Below are positions 7,426-15,626 of a stretch of 22,477 nt of DNA, piece after piece. The stretch is from Lachnospiraceae bacterium (GTDB lineage: Bacteria > Bacillota > Clostridia > Lachnospirales > Lachnospiraceae). Each line of letters starts with the position of its first letter. The stretch's first letter is position 1. The notes beneath the pieces are model-generated. The model was not told the DNA's origin. It did not search any database and saw nothing but the letters and a program-made list of their open reading frames with translations. The stretch lies in assembly GCA_900770535.1 (NCBI GenBank), contig CAAHDV010000096.1:1-22477 (forward strand), in the 5' to 3' direction. The translations under genes and the position numbers were made by a program.

Positions 7426-9027
7426 ATGCTGAAAGTATTTCTTGTAGAGGATGAGAGTGTAATAAGGGAAGGCTTTCGGGACAAGATTCCCTGGGGGCAG
7501 TATGGATTTGAGCTGGTGGGGGAAGCCGGGGACGGCGAGATGGCCCTGCCCATGATCCGGAAACTGAAGCCGGATCTTCTGATCACGGATATCAAGATGC
7601 CCTTCATGGACGGTCTTTCCCTGAGTGAGATCGTAAAGGAAGAGCTGCCGAAGGCCCGGATCATCATCATCAGCGGGTACGATGATTTTGAGTATGCCAG
7701 ACAGGCCATTAAGATTGGGATAGACCAGTATCTGTTAAAGCCGGTTACCAGGCTGGCCCTGCGGGGCGTACTCATGGAATTAAAGGAAAAGATCGAGCAG
7801 GAGACAGAAAACAGGGATTATCAGGACCAGTACCGGGAAGAGGTGCGGGAGTTTGAGCAGTTTCCGCTGCGCCGGTTCTTTGAGCGCCTTTTAGACGGGC
7901 GGCTTTCCGCCAAGGAAATTTATGAGGAGGAAGCGGCGCTGTCACTGGATCTGTCCGCGGCCTGCTACAACCTTCTTTTGTTTACTGTGTACGGGCGCAA
8001 AAAGGCGGACGCGGCAAAGGGCGAGCAGTGCCAGGAGGAACTGTTTCATTTCTTTCTGCGGCATCCCCAGTATACGCTGTTCCGCTTAAACGTCAGCAGT
8101 TACGGAGTACTGATCCGGGGCGAGGCGTCCCACATGGAAATGCTGACGGAGCAGGCATTCCGCTGTTTTGAGGAGGTCTGCGGACACACGGAAAACCGCA
8201 TTTTGTGGTATGCGGCAGTGGGAACTCCGGTGGAACGCTTAAGCCTTCTGCCGGAATGCTACCGGGAGGCGAACCATTCCTTTGCCTACCGTTTTATCCT
8301 CCCGGACCAGCACATTTTATCCAGGGAGACTCTTGGAACCCAATCCGGGGAGGATGAGGAGGCCACCATGAAGTCGGTGGATTTCATGCAGATGGATCCG
8401 AATATCATCAAGGATTTTCTGGCCCGGGGCGAGGAGAAGGAGATTCATGATTTTGTAGAGTCCTACTTAAACCGGATCCGGCGTCCGCTGCAATCCACCA
8501 TGTTCCGCAGTTATGTGGTGTTAAACATCCGGTTTGCGGTGGTTTCCTTCCTGGAATCCATCGGAGCGGGAAAAGAAGCATATCAGGAGCAGATCGAGAA
8601 GGCGGTACAGTCCGTGCGGGATGAGGCCGGAGAGCTGTTCCCGTACTTTGCCGGAATCCTGAAAACAGCCATGGAGATCAGGAATGAGATCAACCAGTAC
8701 CAGGGCGGTAAGCAGTTAAAGAAAGCGCTGGAATACATTGACGAACATTATGGAAATGAGGAATTGTCCTTAGGCCAGGTGGCAGAGGTGGTTGGCATGA
8801 GCTCCAACTATTTCAGCGCCATTTTCAGCCAGAACATGGAGAAGACCTTTGTGGAGTATGTGACGGAAAAGCGGATCGAAAAGGCGAAGAAGCTTCTGCG
8901 CCAGACCGATCACGCTTCCGGGGAGATCGCGAAGATGGTGGGCTACAAGGACGCCCACTACTTCGGATTTGTATTCAAAAAGCTCCAGGGCTCAAGCCCG
9001 AGAGAGTACCGGAATGAAAACCGGTAA
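7426..9027 (+). CDS. Response regulator, YesN type (REC + AraC HTH)
   Basis: This 533-aa regulator starts at ATG 7426 (MLKVFLVEDE), chosen because a GGGGG ribosome site sits 7 nt upstream and the family begins this way. An in-frame ATG at 7405 overlapping the previous stop would add seven residues. The receiver domain has phospho-acceptor Asp55 in TDIKMP, acidic pocket Glu8/Asp9 and Lys105 in LLKP. A long central linker domain leads to an AraC-type double helix-turn-helix in roughly the last 100 residues, with VVGMSSNYFSAIFSQ and GYKDAHYFGFVFKK. It is cognate to the kinase encoded at 4768 and probably activates sugar uptake genes. Direct repeats at 10338-10420 are candidate binding sites. Confidence 0.93.
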   Translation: MLKVFLVEDESVIREGFRDKIPWGQYGFELVGEAGDGEMALPMIRKLKPDLLITDIKMPFMDGLSLSEIVKEELPKARIIIISGYDDFEYARQAIKIGIDQYLLKPVTRLALRGVLMELKEKIEQETENRDYQDQYREEVREFEQFPLRRFFERLLDGRLSAKEIYEEEAALSLDLSAACYNLLLFTVYGRKKADAAKGEQCQEELFHFFLRHPQYTLFRLNVSSYGVLIRGEASHMEMLTEQAFRCFEEVCGHTENRILWYAAVGTPVERLSLLPECYREANHSFAYRFILPDQHILSRETLGTQSGEDEEATMKSVDFMQMDPNIIKDFLARGEEKEIHDFVESYLNRIRRPLQSTMFRSYVVLNIRFAVVSFLESIGAGKEAYQEQIEKAVQSVRDEAGELFPYFAGILKTAMEIRNEINQYQGGKQLKKALEYIDEHYGNEELSLGQVAEVVGMSSNYFSAIFSQNMEKTFVEYVTEKRIEKAKKLLRQTDHASGEIAKMVGYKDAHYFGFVFKKLQGSSPREYRNENR

Positions 9028-9040
9028 TAGAACAGAATAT

Positions 9041-9067
9041 GTAACTGTGAGGGTACTGAACAGTTAC
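9041..9067. terminator. Hairpin between convergent genes
   Basis: A perfect 8-bp inverted repeat, GTAACTGT / ACAGTTAC with an 11-nt loop, occupies the 48-bp gap between the response regulator and the convergent GntR gene. No T-run follows on either strand, so it is a weak or factor-assisted bidirectional terminator candidate. Confidence 0.45.
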
Positions 9068-9075
9068 CAGAATAT

Positions 9076-10209
9076 TTACGAAAGTTTCCAGGGGATTTCC
9101 CGTGACTGTACGGGAAGTCCCTTTATGCTGTCCAAAAGCGTCTGGGCTGCCAGGGTACCCAGAGTTTCCGGGTCGGAATGCAGAAGGAGGGTGTGGGTGC
9201 GCTTTTGCCGTTCGGAAAGATGCCCATGCAGGAAGCCGCCAAAGGAAATGCATTCAGACAGGATTGCTTTGGCTGTAGTATTTCCGGATGCTTCTGGGCG
9301 GGCGGCTCTGCCGGGGGCAGTCTGGGGCGCGGCCAGCTCTTGCTGCAGCCTCCAGAGAACTCCATCGTGGTCACAGATCAGGGCCGTGCAGTCGGAAAAA
9401 CCATCGGGAATCAGACGGGAAAACAGGCCGGTCTCCGGTCTGCGTCCGCAGATGCGGTCTGCCAGAACAGAATCGTACCAGGAGACATGGCGGTCCGGAA
9501 CAGGCATACCGGCCTGCTGCATGGTTTCCATAAAGGAAAGATACCGTTCCTGGGAAGCACGGTCATCGGACTGGAAGAGGGCGCCGATGCGCATATGGCC
9601 CTGGGCCAGCAGCTTTTGAACCAGCATGCTGCAGCCGTAATAATCATCATAGCAGATACAGGGAACCTCCGGAAATTCCGGGCAGGAGGAAAACAGGAAC
9701 ACGATATGGCAGCCTTTTTTTATCAGAAGATGGTGCAGGTCCCGGTTGGGGTTGGGAAGGGCGTTTTTCACAGGCTGGATAAAGAGGCCTCTGGGCGGCT
9801 CCTGCAGGAGGGCGGTGAGAAGCTCCCGCTCGGTTTCAAAGCTGTTGCGGCTGGCTTTGCAGAGAAGGGAAAAGCCGCTTTCGGCCAGGGAAAGAGAGAG
9901 GGACTGGCAAAGCCTGGAGGAGAAAAATTCCGGCTCCTCATGGAGAATCAGCAGGATCTGGTTTTTGGCCGGGTCCCCCAGCTTTCCGGTTAAGTAGGTG
10001 CCGCTTCCCTGCACTTTTTTTATAATGCCTTTTTCTTCCAGAAGCTTTAAGGCGGAGCGCACGGTCTGGCGGCTCACATGGTAGCGCGCGGCCAGAACCC
10101 GCTCGGTAGGAAATTTGTCCTGGGCAGGAGCGGAAACCTGTCCGCTTTTCTGCTGCTTTGCGTACAGCTGTTCCAGCTGGTCGGCCAGCCATTTGTACTT
10201 GATTGCCAT
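9076..10209 (-). CDS. GntR-family regulator with LacI-like sugar-binding domain (AraR-like)
   Basis: This 377-aa repressor starts at ATG 10209 on the minus strand, with GGGAGG about 8 nt upstream; a longer frame from 10284 lacks such a site. Residues 1-75 form a GntR winged helix: FPTERVLAARYHVSRQTVRS is the recognition region and GSGTYL closes the wing. Residues from about 85 to the end resemble the LacI/periplasmic-binding effector domain (QGHMRIGALFQSDD, ALICDHDG). This domain pairing is that of AraR, the arabinose repressor of Firmicutes, which releases DNA on binding L-arabinose. Divergence from the ytfQ operon and the presence of araD downstream support a role in repressing this cluster. 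The ligand is inferred. Confidence 0.85.
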   Translation of the reverse strand: MAIKYKWLADQLEQLYAKQQKSGQVSAPAQDKFPTERVLAARYHVSRQTVRSALKLLEEKGIIKKVQGSGTYLTGKLGDPAKNQILLILHEEPEFFSSRLCQSLSLSLAESGFSLLCKASRNSFETERELLTALLQEPPRGLFIQPVKNALPNPNRDLHHLLIKKGCHIVFLFSSCPEFPEVPCICYDDYYGCSMLVQKLLAQGHMRIGALFQSDDRASQERYLSFMETMQQAGMPVPDRHVSWYDSVLADRICGRRPETGLFSRLIPDGFSDCTALICDHDGVLWRLQQELAAPQTAPGRAARPEASGNTTAKAILSECISFGGFLHGHLSERQKRTHTLLLHSDPETLGTLAAQTLLDSIKGLPVQSREIPWKLS

Positions 10210-10337
10210 AAAAAATACCTCCCATCTTTTGCGTGAAACGGAAAAATTTCCTGCCGCGTCATAAAAAATCTCCCCTTTTTTCAAAAAGAAAAAAACTGCA
10301 CAATCCGCTGCGGGGCATCAAAAAGGTCTGAAAAACA

Positions 10338-10420
10338 CGAAAAAACCGGAATGCTGCCGGATGTTGCGGAAAAATCTGCCGGAAATCGGAAAAATTTCAC
10401 CGGATTTCGTAAAAAATCCA
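10338..10420 (+). promoter_or_regulatory. Phased direct repeats, candidate YesN-type regulator sites
   Basis: Near-identical units occur in the same orientation: CGAAAAAACC at 10338, CGGAAAAATC at 10367, CGGAAAAATT at 10387 and CGTAAAAAAT at 10408. The last three are 20 and 21 bp apart, about two helical turns. Another copy, CGGAAAAATT, lies at 10239, near the GntR start codon. AraC-type response regulators commonly bind such direct repeats upstream of the promoter. The block lies about 130-210 bp before the predicted ytfQ transcription start. Confidence 0.45.
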
Positions 10421-10435
10421 CACTCTGTAAAAATT

Positions 10436-10457
10436 TGTATTTAATTCGAATTATACA
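10436..10457. promoter_or_regulatory. Nested inverted repeats in the gntR-ytfQ intergenic region
   Basis: Arms TGTAT (10436-10440) and ATACA (10453-10457) enclose the perfect palindrome AATTCGAATT (10443-10452). It lies between the phased repeats and the ytfQ promoter. It could be an operator of the divergent GntR regulator, whose relatives recognise TTGTA-type half sites. Function is not shown. Confidence 0.3.
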
Positions 10458-10514
10458 GGAAGAAATTGGTATTGTAAAGAACCAACAAACCGCATAAATA
10501 CAGGAAAAACAAAA

Positions 10515-10543
10515 TTGAAAGAACCGGCGGGATTTTGTAAAAT
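10515..10543 (+). promoter_or_regulatory. Promoter of the ytfQRT-yjfF operon
   Basis: A -35 box TTGAAA (10515-10520), an exact 17-bp spacer and a -10 box TAAAAT (10538-10543) predict a start near 10550 and a leader of about 53 nt. A near-match to the ACAAWWTTGT motif (ACAAAATTGA, 10509-10518) overlaps the -35 box. The 393-bp gap between gntR and ytfQ holds only regulatory features. Confidence 0.75.
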
Positions 10544-10602
10544 ACAGACATAGGGAAGGAACGAAACCTTAAAAACTATATGTAAGAAGTGGAGGAAACA
10601 AC

Positions 10603-11658
10603 ATGAAAAAACGAGTACTGGCAAGCGTGATGGCAGCAACCATGGCAGCAGCATCATTAGCAGGATGCGGCGGCTCCAAACCGGCAGAGACCACAGCAGC
10701 TCCGGCTACTGAGGCAGCAACCGAGGCAGCAGCAGAAGAGACCAAGGCTGAGGAAGCAAAACCGGCAGCAGACGGCGAACTGATCCGTGTCGGCATCATC
10801 AACAACGACCCGAACGAGTCCGGTTACCGTACCGCGAACGATGCAGACTTAAAGGCTATGTTTACCGAAGAGAACGGTTATGAAGCATCCTTCGCATACA
10901 GCTTAAAGAATGATGAGCAGATTACCGCAGCTCAGAAATTCATCCAGGATGAGGTTGATTACCTGCTTCTTTCCGCAGCAGATACCTCCGGATGGGACAG
11001 CGTATTAAAAGACGCACAGGATGCCGGCATCGGCGTGATCCTCTTTGACCGTACCATCGACGCAAGCGAAGACCTGTATCTGGCTTCCATCGTTTCTGAT
11101 ATGAACAAGGAAGGCGAGACCGCAGTCAACTGGCTGGCAGATCAGGGCCTGGACAGCTACAACATCATCCACATTCAGGGTGTTATGGGTTCCGCAGCAC
11201 AGCAGGGACGTACCGGTGCTCTGGATGACAAGGTAGCAGCAGAAGACAGCTGGAACCTGGTAACCCAGCAGACCGCAGAGTGGAACTCCGAGAAAGCACA
11301 GCAGATCGTTCAGTCTGTAATCGATGCAGGTACCGAGTTCAACGTAATCTACGCTGAGAACGACGATATGGCAAAGGGTGCTGTAGCAGCTCTGGATAAA
11401 GCAAACATCTCCCACGGTGTTGGCAAAGACGTCATCGTTATGGGCTTTGACTGCAACAAGTGGGCATTACAGGAACTGTTAGACCAGAACTGGAACTACG
11501 ATGGACAGTGCAACCCGTTCCAGGCTTCCTACATCGACGAGATCATCAAGAAGGTAGAGGCTGGCGAGGAGATCAGCGAAAAGACCATCATCATGGATGA
11601 GAAGGGCTTTGACGCTTCCACCATCACCGCAGACGATGTTGAGAAATACGGCATCTAA
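10603..11658 (+). CDS. ytfQ: Sugar ABC transporter substrate-binding lipoprotein, YtfQ-like
   Basis: This 351-aa lipoprotein has the lipobox LAGC with Cys22, then an Ala/Glu/Thr-rich linker to about residue 58, then a type-1 periplasmic-binding fold. Family features include FIQDEVDYLLLSAADTSGWD, VILFDR and VIYAENDDMAKGA. E. coli YtfQ binds furanose forms of galactose and also arabinose-like sugars; here the ligand is inferred from downstream araD to be an arabinose or related furanose. A GTGGAGGA site precedes the ATG and codon bias is strong, suggesting high expression. A hairpin after the stop separates it from the membrane components. It is paralogous to the sensor lipoprotein encoded at 6251. 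Confidence 0.9.
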   Translation: MKKRVLASVMAATMAAASLAGCGGSKPAETTAAPATEAATEAAAEETKAEEAKPAADGELIRVGIINNDPNESGYRTANDADLKAMFTEENGYEASFAYSLKNDEQITAAQKFIQDEVDYLLLSAADTSGWDSVLKDAQDAGIGVILFDRTIDASEDLYLASIVSDMNKEGETAVNWLADQGLDSYNIIHIQGVMGSAAQQGRTGALDDKVAAEDSWNLVTQQTAEWNSEKAQQIVQSVIDAGTEFNVIYAENDDMAKGAVAALDKANISHGVGKDVIVMGFDCNKWALQELLDQNWNYDGQCNPFQASYIDEIIKKVEAGEEISEKTIIMDEKGFDASTITADDVEKYGI

Positions 11659-11710
11659 TGTTTGATAGCAAGCCGGAAACGGCTAAATGGAAACAGTAAT
11701 AGAATCCAAT

Positions 11711-11760
11711 AGAAAGAGCGCGTGCGGCATAATCACATATGTACGCTTCGTGCTCTTTCT
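11711..11760 (+). terminator. Intercistronic hairpin after ytfQ (attenuator or mRNA stabiliser)
   Basis: Nine-base arms AGAAAGAGC / GCTCTTTCT enclose a 32-nt loop, and no clean T-run follows. Such hairpins after binding-protein genes usually allow partial read-through or protect the upstream mRNA. That would make the lipoprotein more abundant than the ATPase and permeases. Confidence 0.5.
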
Positions 11761-11797
11761 TCATAAAAGAGTGTGAAACAGAAAGGGTGGGCAGCCA

Positions 11798-13309
11798 GTG
11801 AAAGAACATGCTGTATTGGAAATGAGAAACATCCACAAAAGCTTTCCGGGCGTGAAGGCGCTGCAGGGAGTGGATTTTAACCTGGGCGAGGGCGAAATCC
11901 ACGCGCTGATGGGAGAGAACGGTGCCGGAAAATCGACCCTGATCAAGGTTCTGACCGGTGTGTATGAAAAGGATGAAGGCGAGATTTATTTAAAGGGACA
12001 TGACAAGCCGGTGAATATCCGGGCGCCGCATGATGCGCAGAATCTGGGCATCAGCACCGTGTACCAGGAGATCACCCTTTGTCCGAACCTGACTGTGGCA
12101 GAGAATATGTACATTGGCCGCGGCAAAGGAAATCTGACCAACTGGAAAAAGATGAACGCGGATGCGGAAAAAATCTTACAGAACCTTGGCATTCCGGCGA
12201 GAGCAAACCAGCAGCTTTCCGACTGCTCCATCGCGATCCAGCAGATGGTAGCCATCGCCAGAGCGGTGGACATGGACTGTAAGGTGCTGATCCTGGACGA
12301 GCCGACCTCCTCCCTGGATGAATCTGAGGTAGAAAAGCTCTTCGGCCTGATGCGGGATCTGAAGGCCAGAGGCGTAGGCATCATCTTCGTTACCCATTTC
12401 CTGGATCAGGTGTACGAGGTATGTGACAAGATCACGGTACTCCGGGACGGCCAGCTGGTGGGCGAATATGTCATTGAGGACCTGCCCCGCGTGAAGCTGG
12501 TAGCCAAGATGCTGGGCAAGGAAATGGATGATATGGCCGACATCAAGAGCGAGGCGAAGCCTTATGAGGGTGGCGATGAGTATGTCATTCAGGCAGAGGG
12601 CCTGCAGAGTGACGCGGGCATCAAGCCCTTTGATTTCTATATTAAGAAGGGTGAGGTCAACGGCTTTACCGGCCTGCTTGGTTCCGGCCGAAGCGAGTGC
12701 GTGCGTGCCCTGTTCTCCGCAGACCATGTGATCGCGGGAACCATGAAGAAGAATGGAAAACCGGTGAAGATCACCAAGCCTCTTGACGCCATGAAAAACG
12801 GCATTGCCTACCTGCCGGAGGACAGAAAGAATGATGGTATCGTGGGCGACTTATCTGTAAGAGACAACATCATCCTGGCAGCCCAGGTGCTGCGCGGCTT
12901 CTTCCGTCCCTTCTCCAAGGCCGAGGCCAACAAGTTTGCGGACGAGTACATCAAGATGCTGGAGATCAAGACGGCTTCCGCCGATACGCCGATCAAATCC
13001 TTATCCGGCGGCAACCAGCAGAAGGTGATCCTGGCCCGCTGGCTGTTAACCTATCCGGATTACCTGATCCTGGATGAGCCGACCCGAGGTATTGATATCG
13101 GTACGAAGGTTGAAATCCAGAAGCTGGTACTGAAGCTGGCTTCCGAGGGCATGAGCGTAACCTTTATTTCCTCGGAGACCGATGAGATGATCCGTACCTG
13201 CTCCCGCCTGATCGTCATGCGCGACCGTAGGGTGGTGGGCGAGCTGTCCGGAGACGAACTGAAACAGACAAAGATTATGGAGACCATTGCCGGAGGTGAC
13301 ACGAAATGA
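11798..13309 (+). CDS. ytfR: Sugar ABC transporter ATPase, two-domain (YtfR/RbsA/MglA type)
   Basis: This 503-aa tandem ATPase starts at GTG 11798, with AAAGGGTGG seven bases upstream. The N-terminal half has Walker A GENGAGKS at residues 39-46, a signature region (LSDCSIAIQQMVAIA) and Walker B VLILDEPTSSLDE. The second half has the degenerate GLLGSGRSE in place of Walker A, typical of this family, then LSGGNQQKVILARWL and LILDEPTRGIDIG. It energises pentose/hexose import together with the two permeases that follow. The 3' end overlaps the next gene by 4 nt (ATGA). Confidence 0.94.
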   Translation: MKEHAVLEMRNIHKSFPGVKALQGVDFNLGEGEIHALMGENGAGKSTLIKVLTGVYEKDEGEIYLKGHDKPVNIRAPHDAQNLGISTVYQEITLCPNLTVAENMYIGRGKGNLTNWKKMNADAEKILQNLGIPARANQQLSDCSIAIQQMVAIARAVDMDCKVLILDEPTSSLDESEVEKLFGLMRDLKARGVGIIFVTHFLDQVYEVCDKITVLRDGQLVGEYVIEDLPRVKLVAKMLGKEMDDMADIKSEAKPYEGGDEYVIQAEGLQSDAGIKPFDFYIKKGEVNGFTGLLGSGRSECVRALFSADHVIAGTMKKNGKPVKITKPLDAMKNGIAYLPEDRKNDGIVGDLSVRDNIILAAQVLRGFFRPFSKAEANKFADEYIKMLEIKTASADTPIKSLSGGNQQKVILARWLLTYPDYLILDEPTRGIDIGTKVEIQKLVLKLASEGMSVTFISSETDEMIRTCSRLIVMRDRRVVGELSGDELKQTKIMETIAGGDTK

Positions 13310-14385
13310 CAGAAAAAAAGAATAGTACAAACGCTGCATGGACCGACATCTTCCGAAAGCAGATCTTCATTCCGATCGCGGCGCTTCTGATCCTGGCGGT
13401 ATTCAACCTGATTGTGGATCCGTCCTTCTTTAAGATTACACTGGGACATAACAGCACCGGAGACCCGGTACTGACCGGATACTTAATGACCATTCTGGAC
13501 TACGGTTCTGAGGTTGCCATCCTTGCCATCGGCATGACCCTGGTAACTGCGGCATCCGGAGGACAGGATATCAGTGTGGGCGCGGCGGTAGCCATTGCCG
13601 GTTCTGTGATCCTGCGCGTGCTGGTGGGCCGGGGCGGTGACGGAAGCCTGCAGGCTCCGATCCTTGTGGCATTCCTTATTGCCTGTGTGGCAGGTATGTT
13701 GTGCGGCGCCTTCAACGGTGTGCTGGTATCGGTCTTTAAGATCCAGCCCATGGTAGCGACCCTGATCCTCTACACGGCAGGACGTTCCATCGCAGCATGG
13801 ATCAACAACAACGAGCTGCCGATCGTAACCGATAAGAGCTTTACCTACTTTGGCGGATTCATTCCGGGTGTGCCGATCCCGACTCCGTTTTTCCTGGCCG
13901 TGATCTGCGTGCTGATCACCATGCTGGTGCTGAAATTCACCAACCTGGGACTGTACACCCAGGCAGTCGGCATCAATGCCAGCTCTTCCAGACTGAACGG
14001 CTTAAACCCGACCTTCATCAAGTGGCTCACCTTTGTGATTCTGGGCCTGTGCGTGGCAGTGGTAGCGCTGATCAAGACCAGCCGTCTTTCCACCATCAAC
14101 TATTCTGTTATCGCAAAGGATATCGAGATGGACGCCATCCTGGCAGTAGCTCTGGGCGGCAATGTGTTAAGCGGCGGTAAGTTCAACATCATGGCGTCCA
14201 TTCTGGGTGCTTATGTCATTCAGTTCTTAACCACAACGCTTTACAAGTTCAATGTTTCTTCCGATGCGCTCCCGGCATACAAGGCGGTAGTCGTTATCGC
14301 TCTGGTAGTCATCAGTGCTCCGGCGGTCAAGGCAAAGATCACCGCATGGGGAAAGAAAGTAAAAGCACAGAAGGGGGTTGCCTGA
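13306..14385 (+). CDS. ytfT: Sugar ABC transporter permease, YtfT-like
   Basis: This 359-aa polytopic membrane protein of the RbsC/BPD_transp_2 family has about eight to ten hydrophobic segments. The conserved GGQDISVGAAVAIAG near residues 85-100 and the cytoplasmic-loop region around YTQAVGINASSSRLNGL are typical. The ending is VKAKITAWGKKVKAQKGVA. It starts within the ATPase stop (ATGA overlap) and its stop lies 1 nt before the next start. Two different permeases after one double ATPase is the YtfT/YjfF arrangement, which predicts a heterodimeric channel. Confidence 0.92.
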   Translation: MTEKKNSTNAAWTDIFRKQIFIPIAALLILAVFNLIVDPSFFKITLGHNSTGDPVLTGYLMTILDYGSEVAILAIGMTLVTAASGGQDISVGAAVAIAGSVILRVLVGRGGDGSLQAPILVAFLIACVAGMLCGAFNGVLVSVFKIQPMVATLILYTAGRSIAAWINNNELPIVTDKSFTYFGGFIPGVPIPTPFFLAVICVLITMLVLKFTNLGLYTQAVGINASSSRLNGLNPTFIKWLTFVILGLCVAVVALIKTSRLSTINYSVIAKDIEMDAILAVALGGNVLSGGKFNIMASILGAYVIQFLTTTLYKFNVSSDALPAYKAVVVIALVVISAPAVKAKITAWGKKVKAQKGVA

Positions 14386-14386
14386 T

Positions 14387-15430
14387 ATGACAAAGACCAA
14401 TACAGCAAACGGCGCTCCGGCCGCGAAAAAGGCAAAAGCAAAAATGACGGATACCAACCTGCTTCTCATCATCACGGTGACGGTATTCCTGGTGATGTAC
14501 ATCGGAGCTATGGTATTTTTGAAAAAAGGCTTTTTAAAGCCCCAGACCTTTTTTAATATCTTAAACGCGAACGCAGCCCTGATCATCACGGCCTGCGGCA
14601 TGAGCCTGGTTATGATCACCGGAGGCATCGATATTTCCGTGGGCGGCGTGGTGGCCTTAGTCAGCATGAGCTGCGCGGTATATCTGGATTACCACGGCGG
14701 AAACGTGTTTGTTTCCTTTCTGATTGCCCTTGGCATCGGCCTGGCATTCGGCGCGGTACAGGGATTTCTGGTTGCCTATCTGGACATCCAGCCCTTCATT
14801 GTCTCCCTTGCAGGCATGTTCTTCGCAAGAGGCATGACCACCATTGTACATACGGCTCCGTTTAACGTAGCCAATGAGGCGTTTGTAGCTCTGAAAGATA
14901 CCCGTATCAACATTCCGGGACTGGGAACCGTGAACAAGCTGGGCAAATACGTTCCGGCCTATGTGGAGATTGGCGTGGTAATCGCCCTTCTGATTGTAGT
15001 TGTCTTTTTCTGTATGCTGCGCTGGACCAAACTGGGCCGCAGCTTCTACGCAGTGGGCGGCAACCGCCAGAGTGCCCTGATGTTGGGCATTGATGTGAAA
15101 AAAACCCGCTTCCTGTCCCAGCTGCTTTGCGGCGTGCTGGCCGGCATCGGCGGTTATGTGTACTTCCTGCATGTAGGATCCGGCTCCGCTTCCCATGCAA
15201 TGGGCATGGAGATGAACGCCATAGCCTCCTCCATCATCGGCGGAACGCTTTTGACCGGCGGCGTGGGCAACATCTTCGGAACCTTCGTGGGCGTACTGTC
15301 CTTAAGTACCATCCAGAATATCGTATCTTCCATCGGTCTGGACCAGGCATGGTGGACCGGCATCACCGTAGCTGGTATGCTCTGCGTCTTCCTGGTAGTT
15401 CAGAGTATCCTGCTGGCAAGAAAGAAATAA
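14387..15430 (+). CDS. yjfF: Sugar ABC transporter permease, YjfF-like
   Basis: This 347-aa permease of the RbsC-like family carries TGGIDISVGGVVALVSMSCA, a loop with FYAVGGNRQSALMLGIDVKK, and GGTLLTGGVGNIFGTFVGVL near the C terminus. The start is ATG 14387 (MTKTNT), ten bases after AGGGGG; a TTG at 14378 sits too close to that site to be used. It should pair with the YtfT-like permease. It ends the transporter operon, and a strong hairpin follows at 15466. Confidence 0.92.
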   Translation: MTKTNTANGAPAAKKAKAKMTDTNLLLIITVTVFLVMYIGAMVFLKKGFLKPQTFFNILNANAALIITACGMSLVMITGGIDISVGGVVALVSMSCAVYLDYHGGNVFVSFLIALGIGLAFGAVQGFLVAYLDIQPFIVSLAGMFFARGMTTIVHTAPFNVANEAFVALKDTRINIPGLGTVNKLGKYVPAYVEIGVVIALLIVVVFFCMLRWTKLGRSFYAVGGNRQSALMLGIDVKKTRFLSQLLCGVLAGIGGYVYFLHVGSGSASHAMGMEMNAIASSIIGGTLLTGGVGNIFGTFVGVLSLSTIQNIVSSIGLDQAWWTGITVAGMLCVFLVVQSILLARKK

Positions 15431-15465
15431 GTGCAGGTTTCACAGAAACCTTTGGCAAAATTCGA

Positions 15466-15504
15466 CAAAATCCTGTCAGAAAGACATGACAGGATTTTGT
15501 TATT
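15466..15504 (+). terminator. Rho-independent terminator after the transporter operon
   Basis: Thirteen-base perfect arms from CAAAATCCTGTCA (15466-15478) to TGACAGGATTTTG (15487-15499) enclose an 8-nt loop. The A and T tracts are built into the stem, followed by TTATTT. The symmetry would allow termination in both directions. Confidence 0.88.
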
Positions 15505-15559
15505 TCCGGAAAGAAAGTACAACATTGTGACAGAAATACAAAAAACAGACGAAAAACAC

Positions 15560-15588
15560 AAGACAATTTTGTGAAAAAGTAGTAAAAT
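15560..15588 (+). promoter_or_regulatory. Promoter of the kinase-araD unit with embedded operator motif
   Basis: A -10 box TAAAAT (15583-15588) lies 17 bp after AAGACA (15560-15565), a 4/6 match to TTGACA. The symmetric motif ACAATTTTGT (15563-15572) begins at the fourth base of the -35 box, exactly as in the transaldolase promoter. Repression by a dimer bound there is an inference. Confidence 0.55.
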
Positions 15589-15626
15589 GAATCCATGAAA
15601 AGGGAAAAGCAAGGAGGATCATACGC

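Noticed and set aside
9178..9993. Long plus-strand open frame (271 codons) opposite the GntR gene
   Set aside because: It is antisense to a clearly recognisable GntR/LacI-like protein, has no family resemblance and no ribosome site.
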